Origin: JAJCYK01 sp965224285
GTDB taxonomy: Bacteria; Bacteroidota; Bacteroidia; Cytophagales; Cyclobacteriaceae
Length of the DNA: 64,000 bases
Direction of reading: 5' to 3'
Assembly (NCBI GenBank): GCA_965224285.1
Contig: OZ245043.1
Location: 620,001 to 684,000, forward strand
Below are positions 27,206 through 35,950 of this stretch, one piece after another. The translations under genes and the position numbers were made by a program. The notes beneath the pieces are model-generated. The model searched no databases. It was not told the DNA's origin and worked only from the letters and a program-made list of their open reading frames with translations. The stretch's first letter is position 1. Each line of letters starts with the position of its first letter.

Positions 27206-29107
27206 TTGCGTATTTATTGGAGTCTATTGGTACTGGCCTTGAGCTGTGAAGCTTTGGCGCAGAACGATACCATTACTTTAAAAGAGATTACCGTAGAGGC
27301 CTCTACTCCAGAGTCATTCATTCCTGGAGCTTCGCATTATGCGTTTTCTACCGATAGCCTGGTTTATCAAAACCTGGCGGAAACACTATCCACTCTACTC
27401 CCGGTTTCATTTATAGAGTATGGAGCTCCAGGACAGCTGTCCTCCATCAATTTTCGGGGTTTAGGCGCCGGCAGGACCACCTTAAGGTGGCAAGGAATGG
27501 AAATCAACTCATTCAGCCTGGGGCAATCTGACTATGGTTCACTATTCACTTTACCAGGGTATGGGATCAAAGTAGGTATGGGCCCGGGAGGAGCGATTTA
27601 TGGTAATGGAGCCATTGGAGGAGCCATATCAATTGATCATGAGCCAAAAACAAAGCCAGGGCTCGGTCTTAGTTTGGGGCAAGAATATGGCAGTTTTGGA
27701 AGCTATGGAATTCAGGCAGGAGTGGATCTAACCAAAGCAGGGTGGGGCTGGTCGGGAGTGTTTTCACAAGGCGGAGCCCGGAATAATTTTCCCTTTAAAA
27801 GAGATGACGGGTCCACTATCAAGCAGGTTAATGCCGCGTATCAAAATACCAACTTGGCTCAAAATTTTTACTGGAAACCAGGGGCTAGCCACCAGCTATC
27901 CGGTCATTTGTGGTATAACAAGACTTATCGGGAGATCCAGCCTAACCGTCAGCAAATCTCTAGTGATGAGCAGTTGGAGAACCACAGCCTGCGGGCTTTG
28001 GTCAATTGGGTTTGGGCCTATCGATCCCTTCTGGGAAGTAACAGCCTGGGTTATACCCGTGATCATCAAATATATAATGGTGACCGGCGGGTAACGGTCG
28101 ATCGATGGTATAGCGCTTACGAAATGGAGTGGGCTTTATCTGATTGGGACCTCAAGGCAGGCACTCAATGGAATCACCTGGTGGCCAGAGTGGATGCCTA
28201 TGGCGGGAAAGTCAAAGAAAACCGCAATGACTTTTATTTCGCCTCTCGTTGGGAGATTCGCAAAGGGCTGATTTTGGCATTAAATGCCAGGGCTCCTGTG
28301 GTGGATGGCAGGTTTAAAGCTCTTTCACCATTGGCCAGCATGCAATTCCAACTTCCCGGGCCAAAGCGTTCAACCCGCTTTAGCTTGGACTTGCAAGTAG
28401 GACGCAGTTACCTTATTCCCACTTTAAACCAGCGGTTCTGGCAGCCTGGAGGTAATCCGGATCTAAAGCCGGAAAACTCATTTAACTGGGAGACAGGAAT
28501 TAAAGCTGCCTGGAGCAGCCCATTGATCCTTTATGAGGGAAAGATCCGATATTTCCACCACCGGGTAAAGGATTGGATCATCTGGATACCCGGTGGCAGC
28601 GATAGAGACGGTGAGGGAAACATTACCAGCTTTTGGTACCCGGACAATCTCAGGGAAGTTCTGGCACAGGGTATTGAATTTAATCATCAGGTTGGTCTAA
28701 AAATTAAAAGTTCCAAATGGAGCCAATCTCTGGCACTGAGTGGAACTTTTCAGCGAGCTGTAAACAAAAGGTCGCTTAGTAGTTTTGACCGCGGAATTGA
28801 CCGACAGTTGCCCTATACCCCTCAATGGATATTAGTTCCAACCTGGGAGATTACTTATGATCACTGGAGTGCAGGTATAACGGGTAGATACATCGGTGAA
28901 CGCTTCGTGGAAACCAATAATGAACTGCCCCCATTGCCGGCATATACGTTATGGCAAGTTAATGCAGGCGCCTCTGGCAAATGGCGACGGTTGCATTGGT
29001 CGCTGGAATTGGTGATCAAAAATTTATTCAATCGGGACTATGAAAATTTTGAGAACCGGGCGATGCCTGGAAGAAATTTCAATTTGAATCTATTACTTAC
29101 TTATTAA
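27206..29107 (+). CDS. btuB: TonB-dependent cobalamin receptor (BtuB-type)
   Basis: 633 residues starting at a TTG; no nearby ATG fits, and the TTG gives a normal signal peptide ending SCEALAQ. A plug domain with FRGLGAGRTTLRWQGMEINS and a 22-strand-type barrel follow, with the TonB-receptor conserved NPDLKPENSFNWETGI and a final aromatic strand ending NLNLLLTY. The cobalamin riboswitch directly upstream identifies the cargo as B12 or another corrinoid. It lies 9 bases before a surface lipoprotein of the BtuG type, forming a two-gene uptake operon. No periplasmic or inner-membrane BtuFCD genes are nearby. Confidence 0.9.
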   Translation: MRIYWSLLVLALSCEALAQNDTITLKEITVEASTPESFIPGASHYAFSTDSLVYQNLAETLSTLLPVSFIEYGAPGQLSSINFRGLGAGRTTLRWQGMEINSFSLGQSDYGSLFTLPGYGIKVGMGPGGAIYGNGAIGGAISIDHEPKTKPGLGLSLGQEYGSFGSYGIQAGVDLTKAGWGWSGVFSQGGARNNFPFKRDDGSTIKQVNAAYQNTNLAQNFYWKPGASHQLSGHLWYNKTYREIQPNRQQISSDEQLENHSLRALVNWVWAYRSLLGSNSLGYTRDHQIYNGDRRVTVDRWYSAYEMEWALSDWDLKAGTQWNHLVARVDAYGGKVKENRNDFYFASRWEIRKGLILALNARAPVVDGRFKALSPLASMQFQLPGPKRSTRFSLDLQVGRSYLIPTLNQRFWQPGGNPDLKPENSFNWETGIKAAWSSPLILYEGKIRYFHHRVKDWIIWIPGGSDRDGEGNITSFWYPDNLREVLAQGIEFNHQVGLKIKSSKWSQSLALSGTFQRAVNKRSLSSFDRGIDRQLPYTPQWILVPTWEITYDHWSAGITGRYIGERFVETNNELPPLPAYTLWQVNAGASGKWRRLHWSLELVIKNLFNRDYENFENRAMPGRNFNLNLLLTY

Positions 29108-29116
29108 TTTAAAAAA

Positions 29117-30145
29117 ATGAATATTCCCCCTTATCGGTATTTTTGCTGGCTCTTACTGTGGTTCTTCAGCTGCTCTGATGACGACCCAGGGCCGGACCCT
29201 GGCCCCTTGGTAGACCAGGTATTAATTATCAATGAAGGCAATTTCTCTGCAGCCAACGGTACTATCGACTGGTATGATGCCAATACCCTAAATCATCAGC
29301 TGAGTGCTTTTGAAGCGGAGGCAACCCTGCAAAAAGCCAGGGTATTCCAGCAGCAGATCTTTCTAGTGACCAATACCCCGGCAGCCGTGGAAATTCTGGA
29401 TTTGGAATTGAATCCAATGGGAGTGATATCCTTAGGGCTTGATAATCCGGTGGACTTTGTTTCTGTAGGCTCACAGGGGTTTGTAAGCGATTGGGGTAAT
29501 ATCAATACTGCTTTTACTGATGATCCCGATTCTTTCATAGCAGTAGTCGATCTTCAGCAGCAACTGGTGGTAGATTCGGTGATGTTAGAATCCCGTCCCC
29601 AGGGTTTGTGGGTAGTAGATGAGCAAATATTTGTCGCAGAGGAAGGAGGGTCTTCCATCACCATAATAGATTCAGAGGATCTGAGTTCACGATCATTGGA
29701 AGTTGCGGCTGGTCCCAGTAATTTCGTAACTGATGCCAATGGACGGCTTTGGGTGATTTGTACCAGCGGTCATTTGATGGGGATCGATCCTCAAAACCTG
29801 TCCGTAGCTTCAGATATATCGGGACTCACTACCGGCGGTTTTAACGAAAAATTGGCTTATGACCAGGCGGCAAACCGGATCTTATTTCTGGGAGGTAACA
29901 ATGATACCTTTACCGGTCTCACCACCGTGTATGCTCTGGACTTGATCACCGAATCCGTAGACCCTTTTATAGAAAATGGATTTTCGTTGTATGGCATCGG
30001 AATAGACCCGGATGGGGGAGAGGTCTACCTAGGCGACTCTAATGCTTTTCAGTCTACTGGAACAGCCATCCGGTATGACAGCCAGGGCAATCAGCTGGAT
30101 CAATTCAGTACTGGAATCGGACCAAATGGATTTATATTTCTATAA
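29117..30145 (+). CDS. BtuG-like beta-propeller lipoprotein, probable corrinoid-capture partner of BtuB
   Basis: 342 residues. Lipobox in WFFSC, then an acidic CSDDD stretch typical of surface-exported lipoproteins. The rest is a YncE/DUF5074-type propeller: blades begin LIINEGNFSAANGTIDWYD, VVDSVMLESRPQGLWV, LWVICTSGHLMGIDPQNL, VYALDLITESVDPF, SLYGIGIDPDGGEVYLGD. Lipoproteins with this fold next to BtuB, called BtuG in gut Bacteroides, bind corrinoids at the surface with very high affinity. Here the shared riboswitch supports the same role. The end lies 16 bases from the convergent HupE/UreJ gene. Confidence 0.8.
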   Translation: MNIPPYRYFCWLLLWFFSCSDDDPGPDPGPLVDQVLIINEGNFSAANGTIDWYDANTLNHQLSAFEAEATLQKARVFQQQIFLVTNTPAAVEILDLELNPMGVISLGLDNPVDFVSVGSQGFVSDWGNINTAFTDDPDSFIAVVDLQQQLVVDSVMLESRPQGLWVVDEQIFVAEEGGSSITIIDSEDLSSRSLEVAAGPSNFVTDANGRLWVICTSGHLMGIDPQNLSVASDISGLTTGGFNEKLAYDQAANRILFLGGNNDTFTGLTTVYALDLITESVDPFIENGFSLYGIGIDPDGGEVYLGDSNAFQSTGTAIRYDSQGNQLDQFSTGIGPNGFIFL

Positions 30146-30161
30146 ACTAAATGTCGCTGTC

Positions 30162-31418
30162 TTAACGAAGGCCCAGGAATTTCAAAACCGATATAATGGC
30201 TTTTTTCAGAATTCCCCAAAGCAATAGGTCTATTTCAAACACCCTTTCGATGAACCAGTACAGTGATATAAAGATCAGTACTATTGATCCATAAACTACT
30301 CCCTTAGGATATAACCGATGATTCCTTAGCAAAAATAAAAGGGGAAAAATTATCAAGATGATGCCCAGCTGACCAATTTCTACTCCTAGATTGAATCCAA
30401 GTAGGGTGGTGACCAGGTGTTCTCCGGTCAACCCCAAATCACCCAGCACGCTGGCAAAACCAAAGCCGTGGAATAAACCAAAGCCAAAGGCAATGACCCA
30501 ATCCCGATTGGCGCCAAACAATGGCCTTATATTATTAAGTGCCGCCAGTGCAATGGACAATGCAATAATGGATTCCACCAACCTCGATGGTAGATTGACA
30601 ATATTTAAAGTAGCCAAGCTGAGGGTGATACTATGGGCAATAGTAAAAAAAGTGATGATCTTTATAATGTATATAAATGCAGGCTTGAAGGCCGTAACTG
30701 GTTGCCAGCTTTGAGCAGATCGGGATAGTGACCAGGGCTTGTTCTCCAGGTTGCGGTCAATTTTACGTCTTACCACCGAAGGTAAGATCAAGGCCAATAA
30801 AAACAGGATGTGGTCAATTCCAATAAGAATATGCCATATTCCTTGCTCGATCATGGCTTTAAAACCCAGCCAAAGTGAACCTTCTTCTAAAGCAATTGAC
30901 CCTTGCCTATCATCCTCATCCAATACCAGTGAAACTTGAGCTTCATTGTTGATAATACCACCTTTGTACATCAATTCGATCACCACCAATGTTTGATGGG
31001 TGGGATCCTGGTCAAATAAAATATTACTTTCAATTTGCAACTCCTCCGGAACCCGATCAAGGCCATCCAATACGAAGTCTATTTGTACATAGTCTCCCAA
31101 ATTACCCTGTTTGGAAATCCTCACTTCTTTGAATTGCAGCTGATGAACACCTGCTGATGTAGTAAACTCCAAATTTTCCTTTAAGAAGGCTTGAAGTCTA
31201 GGCATTGAGTTCTGCAATTCCTCTACAGTCATATCCTGCTCTAGTTGTAGGCCAAGGGCGCGGTTGTACTCGCCTATTGCAATGTCTATATGACCCTCAA
31301 CAGAAGCCTCGAATATCCTGAGAAAGATATAGCTTTGATTGGGATTATGGGCCTGAGTTTGCAGAATGCTGAAAGCTGCAAATACTAAACCCAAGGTTAG
31401 AGCTTTTGAGTGTTTCAT
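30162..31418 (-). CDS. HupE/UreJ-family membrane protein
   Basis: 418 residues from ATG 31418 (MKHSKALTLGL, with a signal ending LQTQA). A long periplasmic N-terminal domain (about residues 25-190) precedes a membrane domain of six or more segments with the HupE/UreJ motif GIDHILFLLALIL and the later GFGFASVLGDLGL / FNLGVEIGQLG pair. Family members are thought to transport nickel or cobalt; the His in HGFGF and HSITL are candidate ligands. It converges on the B12 uptake operon and would fit metal supply for B12 or nickel enzymes, although no other metal gene is present. Confidence 0.85.
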   Translation of the reverse strand: MKHSKALTLGLVFAAFSILQTQAHNPNQSYIFLRIFEASVEGHIDIAIGEYNRALGLQLEQDMTVEELQNSMPRLQAFLKENLEFTTSAGVHQLQFKEVRISKQGNLGDYVQIDFVLDGLDRVPEELQIESNILFDQDPTHQTLVVIELMYKGGIINNEAQVSLVLDEDDRQGSIALEEGSLWLGFKAMIEQGIWHILIGIDHILFLLALILPSVVRRKIDRNLENKPWSLSRSAQSWQPVTAFKPAFIYIIKIITFFTIAHSITLSLATLNIVNLPSRLVESIIALSIALAALNNIRPLFGANRDWVIAFGFGLFHGFGFASVLGDLGLTGEHLVTTLLGFNLGVEIGQLGIILIIFPLLFLLRNHRLYPKGVVYGSIVLIFISLYWFIERVFEIDLLLWGILKKAIISVLKFLGLR

Positions 31419-31506
31419 ACTGAAATACAACGATATACTGGTGTTTTCACGGCGGCACAATATCTGTTTTTCACCGCCCATTTCCTATGTAATTACCTCT
31501 ATTTTA

Positions 31507-32397
31507 TTACATTTTCGATTCGGCCAATACATTTTCTCTAGGGGTTAATCTGGAATAGACCCAGACCAATAAAATTCCCCAAATCGATGTGGATACCAGC
31601 AATTCCAGCAGGTGGCTCCAACGGACTGACTCCGGCATATAAGGATTTGGCAGCAGAAGCTGAGCACTGGAAATCACTGCAAATAAAACCCCAATTATCC
31701 GATATTGTTTATTCCTGCTTACTTCTGATAGAGATTTGATTAAAGAAACGCCCAACAACGCCCATATTACTCCCCGTATCGTTTGTAGCAATACTGAGCC
31801 GCTTAAGAAATTTTTCTGCATAATTTGAAAAAACGAGATCAATTCCCGATCACCTGAATAATACGCACGCAAATCGGGGTTTTGCCAGGCAATAAAATAC
31901 CCGGCTAGAAAATAGATAAGAGGGTAAAGTAAAACTCCGGTCAAGAATGCTACTTGCAAATCTTTTACCGTGGAGGGCAAAATGGGAGCTTTTACAGTCT
32001 GATTGTGGTCAGGGTAGGCAAATATGGTAACTAATGCGAAGACCAAGGACATAAATATGCCCCCTAAGGTAGTGGCCAGAATTAACATTAGGGGCATGAT
32101 ATTTTCAGAAAGATAAAACCATGATTCCACTTGTGGTAATAAGAATTGCAATAATACCAGGATCGCCGATACTACCCAGAATCGTTCCCAGATAGCAAGC
32201 CGGGTATTTATTAGATATCCGTGTAGGACTAGTACTTGCAGCAGGCAGCAAAGCAGCATCAGCAGCAATAAGCTGCTCCCTTCATCTCCGCTTTCACCCA
32301 CTTCTACCTGCAACATAGACTGCGCCATTATGACGCCTACGACCCATAAAAAAGCCATCAATAGGCTTAATGCGATAATTTTTAGCCATGTTTTCAT
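31507..32397 (-). CDS. hypothetical integral membrane protein, MarR-operon partner
   Basis: 296 residues with about eight hydrophobic segments (MKTWLKIIALSLLMAFLWVVG at the start, IWGILLVWVYSRL near the end). No named family recognised. It directly follows the MarR gene on the same strand after 28 bases, and a 16-bp dyad matching the MarR upstream dyad overlaps the gap. It is therefore likely controlled by that regulator, possibly as a transporter or sensor of the ligand. Start ATG is clear. Confidence 0.7.
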   Translation of the reverse strand: MKTWLKIIALSLLMAFLWVVGVIMAQSMLQVEVGESGDEGSSLLLLMLLCCLLQVLVLHGYLINTRLAIWERFWVVSAILVLLQFLLPQVESWFYLSENIMPLMLILATTLGGIFMSLVFALVTIFAYPDHNQTVKAPILPSTVKDLQVAFLTGVLLYPLIYFLAGYFIAWQNPDLRAYYSGDRELISFFQIMQKNFLSGSVLLQTIRGVIWALLGVSLIKSLSEVSRNKQYRIIGVLFAVISSAQLLLPNPYMPESVRWSHLLELLVSTSIWGILLVWVYSRLTPRENVLAESKM

Positions 32398-32413
32398 AGT
32401 TGTATATGCAACT
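32398..32413. promoter_or_regulatory. MarR-type operator dyad in front of the membrane-protein gene
   Basis: AGTTGTATATGCAACT is a near-perfect palindrome (AGTTG, TATATG, CAACT), directly before the ATG of the membrane gene. It matches the dyad upstream of the MarR gene at 14 of 16 positions. Confidence 0.6.
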
Positions 32414-32425
32414 TTTTTATTAAGA

Positions 32426-32866
32426 TTATTTCAAATTGTCGCGCATAGTATCTATCAGTTTCAGCATGTGTCTGACATCCTCATCCTTGAGTTTTTGTAA
32501 AGCTTGGAAATACAATTCACCGCTTATATTTACCAATTTATCCTGCAATTTTCGACCATAATCAGTAAGGTAAATTCTTCTGTACCTTAAATCGTCACTA
32601 TCTGTTTCCCGCTTTACCAGATCATTGCGTATCATATTGTTTAACACTCTACTGATGGTAGTTTTGTCTTTGCCCACTGCCTCTGCCAAGTCTTGTTGGA
32701 AAAGACCGTCCTGATACCAGAGATGAGTCAGCAGATGAAACTGTTCGGGAGTCACCTTATGACCTGCCCGCTTAAATCGAAGTTGTAATTGATCTTGGAC
32801 ATCCTTAGTAATCGTGGCCATCTGGTAGATGATATTATCCTTAAGGGAAGTAGGGATCATAATCAT
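32426..32866 (-). CDS. MarR-family transcriptional regulator
   Basis: About 146 residues from ATG 32866. A further ATG at 32881 lies within the proposed operator and is less likely. The winged helix is plain: TPEQFHLLTHLWYQDGLFQ, DLAEAVGKDKTTISRVLNNMIRNDLVKRETDSDDLRYRRIYLTD. It probably represses itself and the membrane gene downstream, through the 16-bp dyads before each gene. The ligand is unknown. Confidence 0.9.
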   Translation of the reverse strand: MIMIPTSLKDNIIYQMATITKDVQDQLQLRFKRAGHKVTPEQFHLLTHLWYQDGLFQQDLAEAVGKDKTTISRVLNNMIRNDLVKRETDSDDLRYRRIYLTDYGRKLQDKLVNISGELYFQALQKLKDEDVRHMLKLIDTMRDNLK

Positions 32867-32867
32867 T

Positions 32868-32883
32868 AGTTGTATATACATCT
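32868..32883. promoter_or_regulatory. MarR-type operator dyad, upstream copy
   Basis: AGTTGTATATACATCT matches the dyad at 32398 at 14 of 16 positions and carries the TTGTATATACA core seen in many MarR operators. It ends two bases before the likely ATG of the MarR gene. Confidence 0.6.
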
Positions 32884-33110
32884 ATACGTGCTTATGTATT
32901 AAAAGTTTCAGCAAGAGGGTAGAGCGCAGTTTTATATATTCTTACTGTAATAGATCAAGCTATGTATCATAAAATATTAATATTCTGTATTTTATATTGT
33001 AACCTAATGCTTAGCTATCCAGCTTTTGCGTGCCGTTTCTTCCTGGTAAATTTTGTTTTGATTTTTCTGACAAATCCTTAAATTGAGTGCCCAACCAAAA
33101 CAATAAACAC

Positions 33111-33545
33111 ATGAATACCTCAAAATTCATTACCGGCAGCCTGGTCGGTGGTATCGTCTATTTTATCCTGGGTTTTGTTTTCTATGCTATTTTGTTTGAG
33201 GGCTTTTTCGAAGCCAATTCCGGGTCTGCTACCGGAGTGATGAAAACGGAAATGTCCTGGTGGCCACTGATATTAGGTAATATTGCGTTGGCGGCATTAA
33301 TTACGTATATTTTCCTTCATTGGGCCAGTATCAGCACCTTTGCCACCGGATTGAAAGGAGGGGCGGTGATCGGTTTCTTAATGGCCCTGGGCTGGGACAT
33401 GATCATGTACGATACTACTAATATTATGACCTTACAAGGCGCTTTATTCGACGTGGTAATTGCCACCGTAATGGCCGCCATAACCGGGGGAGTAATTGGA
33501 GCAGTATTGGGAATGGGAAGTTCAACCAAAACAGCTGCGGCATAA
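33111..33545 (+). CDS. small four-TM membrane protein, uncharacterised
   Basis: 144 residues from ATG 33111; a GTG eight codons upstream is less likely. Hydrophobic segments: FITGSLVGGIVYFILGFVFY, WPLILGNIALAALITYIFL, GGAVIGFLMALGWDMIM and the C-terminal FDVVIATVMAAITGGVIGAVLG. It resembles small Bacteroidota membrane proteins of the DUF1761-like type, but I cannot place it firmly. It is followed by a strong terminator shared with the convergent AraC-type gene. Confidence 0.65.
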   Translation: MNTSKFITGSLVGGIVYFILGFVFYAILFEGFFEANSGSATGVMKTEMSWWPLILGNIALAALITYIFLHWASISTFATGLKGGAVIGFLMALGWDMIMYDTTNIMTLQGALFDVVIATVMAAITGGVIGAVLGMGSSTKTAAA

Positions 33546-33568
33546 GACTTCATAAGCAATACCCTCAG

Positions 33569-33605
33569 AAACCCGCCTACTTGACTATCCCGGCGGGTTT
33601 TTTTA
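33569..33605. terminator. bidirectional rho-independent terminator
   Basis: AAACCCGCC (33569-33577) and GGCGGGTTT (33592-33600) form a GC-rich stem, flanked by A-rich bases on one side and TTTT on the other, between convergent genes. Confidence 0.85.
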
Positions 33606-34718
33606 TGCACTGGCTCTTTTTTGGCTCACATATTCAGCTGGGGTCATACCAGTATGCTGTTTAAATGCCCTGAAGAAACTGGATTTATTACTGAACCCGC
33701 ATTCCAGTCCGATTGCCTGAATAGAAAATTGCTTCAGCCTATCACTCTGGAGCATCTGCTGGGAGCGCCTTACCCGATAGCGGTTTACCAACTGATAAAA
33801 ACTCACCCCCATATGACTGTTCAACACCTGGGATAAATGATGTGAGGGAATTTTAAGCTCTCGGGCCAGATTATCCACCTTGAGCCGGGGATTTAAATAC
33901 ATTTCCTGACCTTCCATAGCAGCTAGCAACGACTGCTCAATCTTTCTGCGCTCTTGGCCGGAGAGGGGCGAGGTGCGGTACTTCTTATTATCTGCAGCCT
34001 TCGGTAGCAATTGCCGAATATCAAGGATCCAATAGCCCATGATCAATACCGCTAAAGCCAGAATACAGGACAAAATAATTTCCGATGTGATCAGGGAAGC
34101 TCCGCTGAGGATGAACCCGCTTTGTAGAAATAAGTATACCAGGGAAAGGCTGAGAAGTAACCAGCAGAACCTTCGTAGCAATCTGCTATTATAGGGTCTA
34201 TTGCGGTTGATATACCTCACAGCCGCCAAGGTGTAAAGTAGTAAGATCAATACGTAGAAGTTGAAGAAAAACCATTCCTGCCAACCCAGTTGACCTTGAG
34301 GAACCAGCTCATAGTAGTAAGCAATTTGTGTCAGCTTGCTCTCAAGGCTGGCGGTGAAAATGTCAACGGTAACAAAAATCAGGATCCCAAAGGGAATAAA
34401 GGTGTGCGGCAAATGACGCCACTTAAAACGAAATCGAGGATCAGCATAGCTGTGCACAAAAAAGTAAAACGCCGGCCCCAGGGAGAACAACAGAGGCGTG
34501 CCTACTCCCAACAAGTAGGGCCATTCCAGGATCAGTTCTGTAATAAACAGCCAAAAGGTCAGCAGGTGCAACAGTAATCCCAATAGTAAAATACTTATTA
34601 GCCATTTACAAAATCCCAAATCACTGCGCAGCAGTAATATCATGATCAGTACCCCCAGTAGAATGGTACCGCCCAACACGAAACTGAGCAAAAGAGAAAT
34701 AGGTGTTACGCTACTCAT
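33603..34718 (-). CDS. membrane-anchored AraC-type regulator (7-TM sensor + HTH)
   Basis: 371 residues from ATG 34718. The N-terminal half has about seven membrane segments (ISLLLSFVLGGTILLGVLIMI, LLVLIILLYTLAAV region, SEIILSCILALAVLIMGYWI). The C-terminal ~110 residues are an AraC helix-turn-helix (LKVDNLARELKIPSHHLSQV, IQAIGLECGFSNKSSFFRAFKQHTGMTPAEYV). This hybrid is common in Bacteroidota and regulates transcription from the membrane. The signal is unknown. It is divergent from the SRPBCC gene. Confidence 0.88.
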   Translation of the reverse strand: MSSVTPISLLLSFVLGGTILLGVLIMILLLRSDLGFCKWLISILLLGLLLHLLTFWLFITELILEWPYLLGVGTPLLFSLGPAFYFFVHSYADPRFRFKWRHLPHTFIPFGILIFVTVDIFTASLESKLTQIAYYYELVPQGQLGWQEWFFFNFYVLILLLYTLAAVRYINRNRPYNSRLLRRFCWLLLSLSLVYLFLQSGFILSGASLITSEIILSCILALAVLIMGYWILDIRQLLPKAADNKKYRTSPLSGQERRKIEQSLLAAMEGQEMYLNPRLKVDNLARELKIPSHHLSQVLNSHMGVSFYQLVNRYRVRRSQQMLQSDRLKQFSIQAIGLECGFSNKSSFFRAFKQHTGMTPAEYVSQKRASA

Positions 34719-34799
34719 CACTTCAAATTTAGGTATAGCTCAATTAAATGCGATTACTTATTAAGCACTCCGTGGTATAAAGTGGTACTAATTAATTGA

Positions 34800-34830
34800 G
34801 AGGTCCTGATTAGCCAGTTTTTTGGACCTC
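34800..34830. promoter_or_regulatory. inverted repeat in divergent promoter region
   Basis: GAGGTCC (34800-34806) and GGACCTC (34824-34830) are perfect inverted arms with a 17-base spacer, 40 bases before the SRPBCC start. Two GTGGTA half-sites lie just upstream. Possible regulator site. Confidence 0.35.
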
Positions 34831-34869
34831 AGAGCCCCTTTTCGGACGTAAGATTGTATTAAAAAAATC

Positions 34870-35445
34870 ATGATACGCAAAACACTAAAAAGAATGTTAA
34901 TTACACTTGAAGTTATTATTGCTGTAATTCTGGTATATGGGGTAGTACAGTATCAAAAGGCTAAAGGGGTCAATCATTTTATAAATGAGCGAGTGGTACA
35001 GGCTCCCAAAGAAAAGGTATGGGAGGTCATATCAGATGTAGGAAATTATGAACATGTCACCACTGCGGCAATCAGTAGGGTGGACATCCTGGAGGGCTCT
35101 GGGGTGGGAATGATCCGGGAATGCGCTGATGAAAAGGGCAAGAGTTGGCAGGAAACTTGTACCATTTGGGAGCCTGGTAAGCGTTTTAGATTTGTGGTGG
35201 ATACCCACCATCCGGATTTTGATCTGCCATTTGATGAAATAGCCGGGACTTGGAGCCTTCATCCTTTGGGACCTACCACCACCAAAATTGTGATGGATTT
35301 TGCATACCAGTTCAGCAATCCATTTCTTTCAGGATTTCTTCTGCCTTTGGCAAAAAAGAAAGCCAGAGAGGATACTGAATATATCCTGGATAACTGGCAG
35401 CGGATGGCGGAAAGCCCTAGACAAGATCAAATTAGCGCCAGATAA
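34870..35445 (+). CDS. SRPBCC (START-like) family protein, membrane-anchored
   Basis: 191 residues. One N-terminal hydrophobic segment (ITLEVIIAVILVYGVVQY) anchors the protein. It is followed by an SRPBCC fold: INERVVQAPKEKVWEVISDVGNYEHV, the turn GVGMIRECADEKGKSW, and the closing TKIVMDFAYQF with the C-terminal helix. The family binds hydrophobic ligands or acts as cyclase/dehydrase. It is divergent from the AraC-type gene, with an inverted repeat in between. Ligand unknown. Confidence 0.78.
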   Translation: MIRKTLKRMLITLEVIIAVILVYGVVQYQKAKGVNHFINERVVQAPKEKVWEVISDVGNYEHVTTAAISRVDILEGSGVGMIRECADEKGKSWQETCTIWEPGKRFRFVVDTHHPDFDLPFDEIAGTWSLHPLGPTTTKIVMDFAYQFSNPFLSGFLLPLAKKKAREDTEYILDNWQRMAESPRQDQISAR

Positions 35446-35531
35446 AAGGCAGTTTGGCCACTTAGCAAATAAATACAACCAATGGTGAAAAATCCGGGTC
35501 TATATCATAGTGGAAGCTAGAATTTAAAACC

Positions 35532-35915
35532 ATGAACTATATACCCGGATTAATTTCAGGCATACTATTGATTTTCAGCGCCTGTGATAATGATGATACC
35601 AACGACCTGTTGGATAAACAACGACAGCTGGCCCGGTTGCAAACCGAGATTGATGCGCTGGTAGAGAATAAAACGTGCGGTGGGGCAGGGGACTGCGCTA
35701 CCATTGCCTTTGGCAGCAAACCCTGTGGCGGACCCTGGACTTACCTGGTCTATGCCCCCACCCAGCTGGATGTTGATGAATTGCAAGCCAAGGTGGCTGA
35801 CTATAATATCCTCCAATCTGAGATCAATCAAATGACCAATGCACAATCAGATTGTGCCATTGTACCAGATCCGGATGTGGGTTGCCAGGATGGGGTGTGT
35901 ACGTCAATAGAGTAA
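35532..35915 (+). CDS. small six-cysteine lipoprotein
   Basis: 127 residues. A signal ends at IFSAC. A short amphipathic helix (LLDKQRQLARLQTEIDALV) leads to a Cys-rich domain: TCGGAGDC, SKPCGGPW, SDCAIV, VGCQDGVC, with six Cys besides the lipid Cys. The pairing suggests disulfides in the periplasm or at the surface. Similar proteins are known in Bacteroidota without assigned function. It precedes the tandem-repeat block, and no operon partner is present. Confidence 0.7.
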   Translation: MNYIPGLISGILLIFSACDNDDTNDLLDKQRQLARLQTEIDALVENKTCGGAGDCATIAFGSKPCGGPWTYLVYAPTQLDVDELQAKVADYNILQSEINQMTNAQSDCAIVPDPDVGCQDGVCTSIE

Positions 35916-35950
35916 TTATACAATGTCCTATTGACTATGTCTATCAAAAC

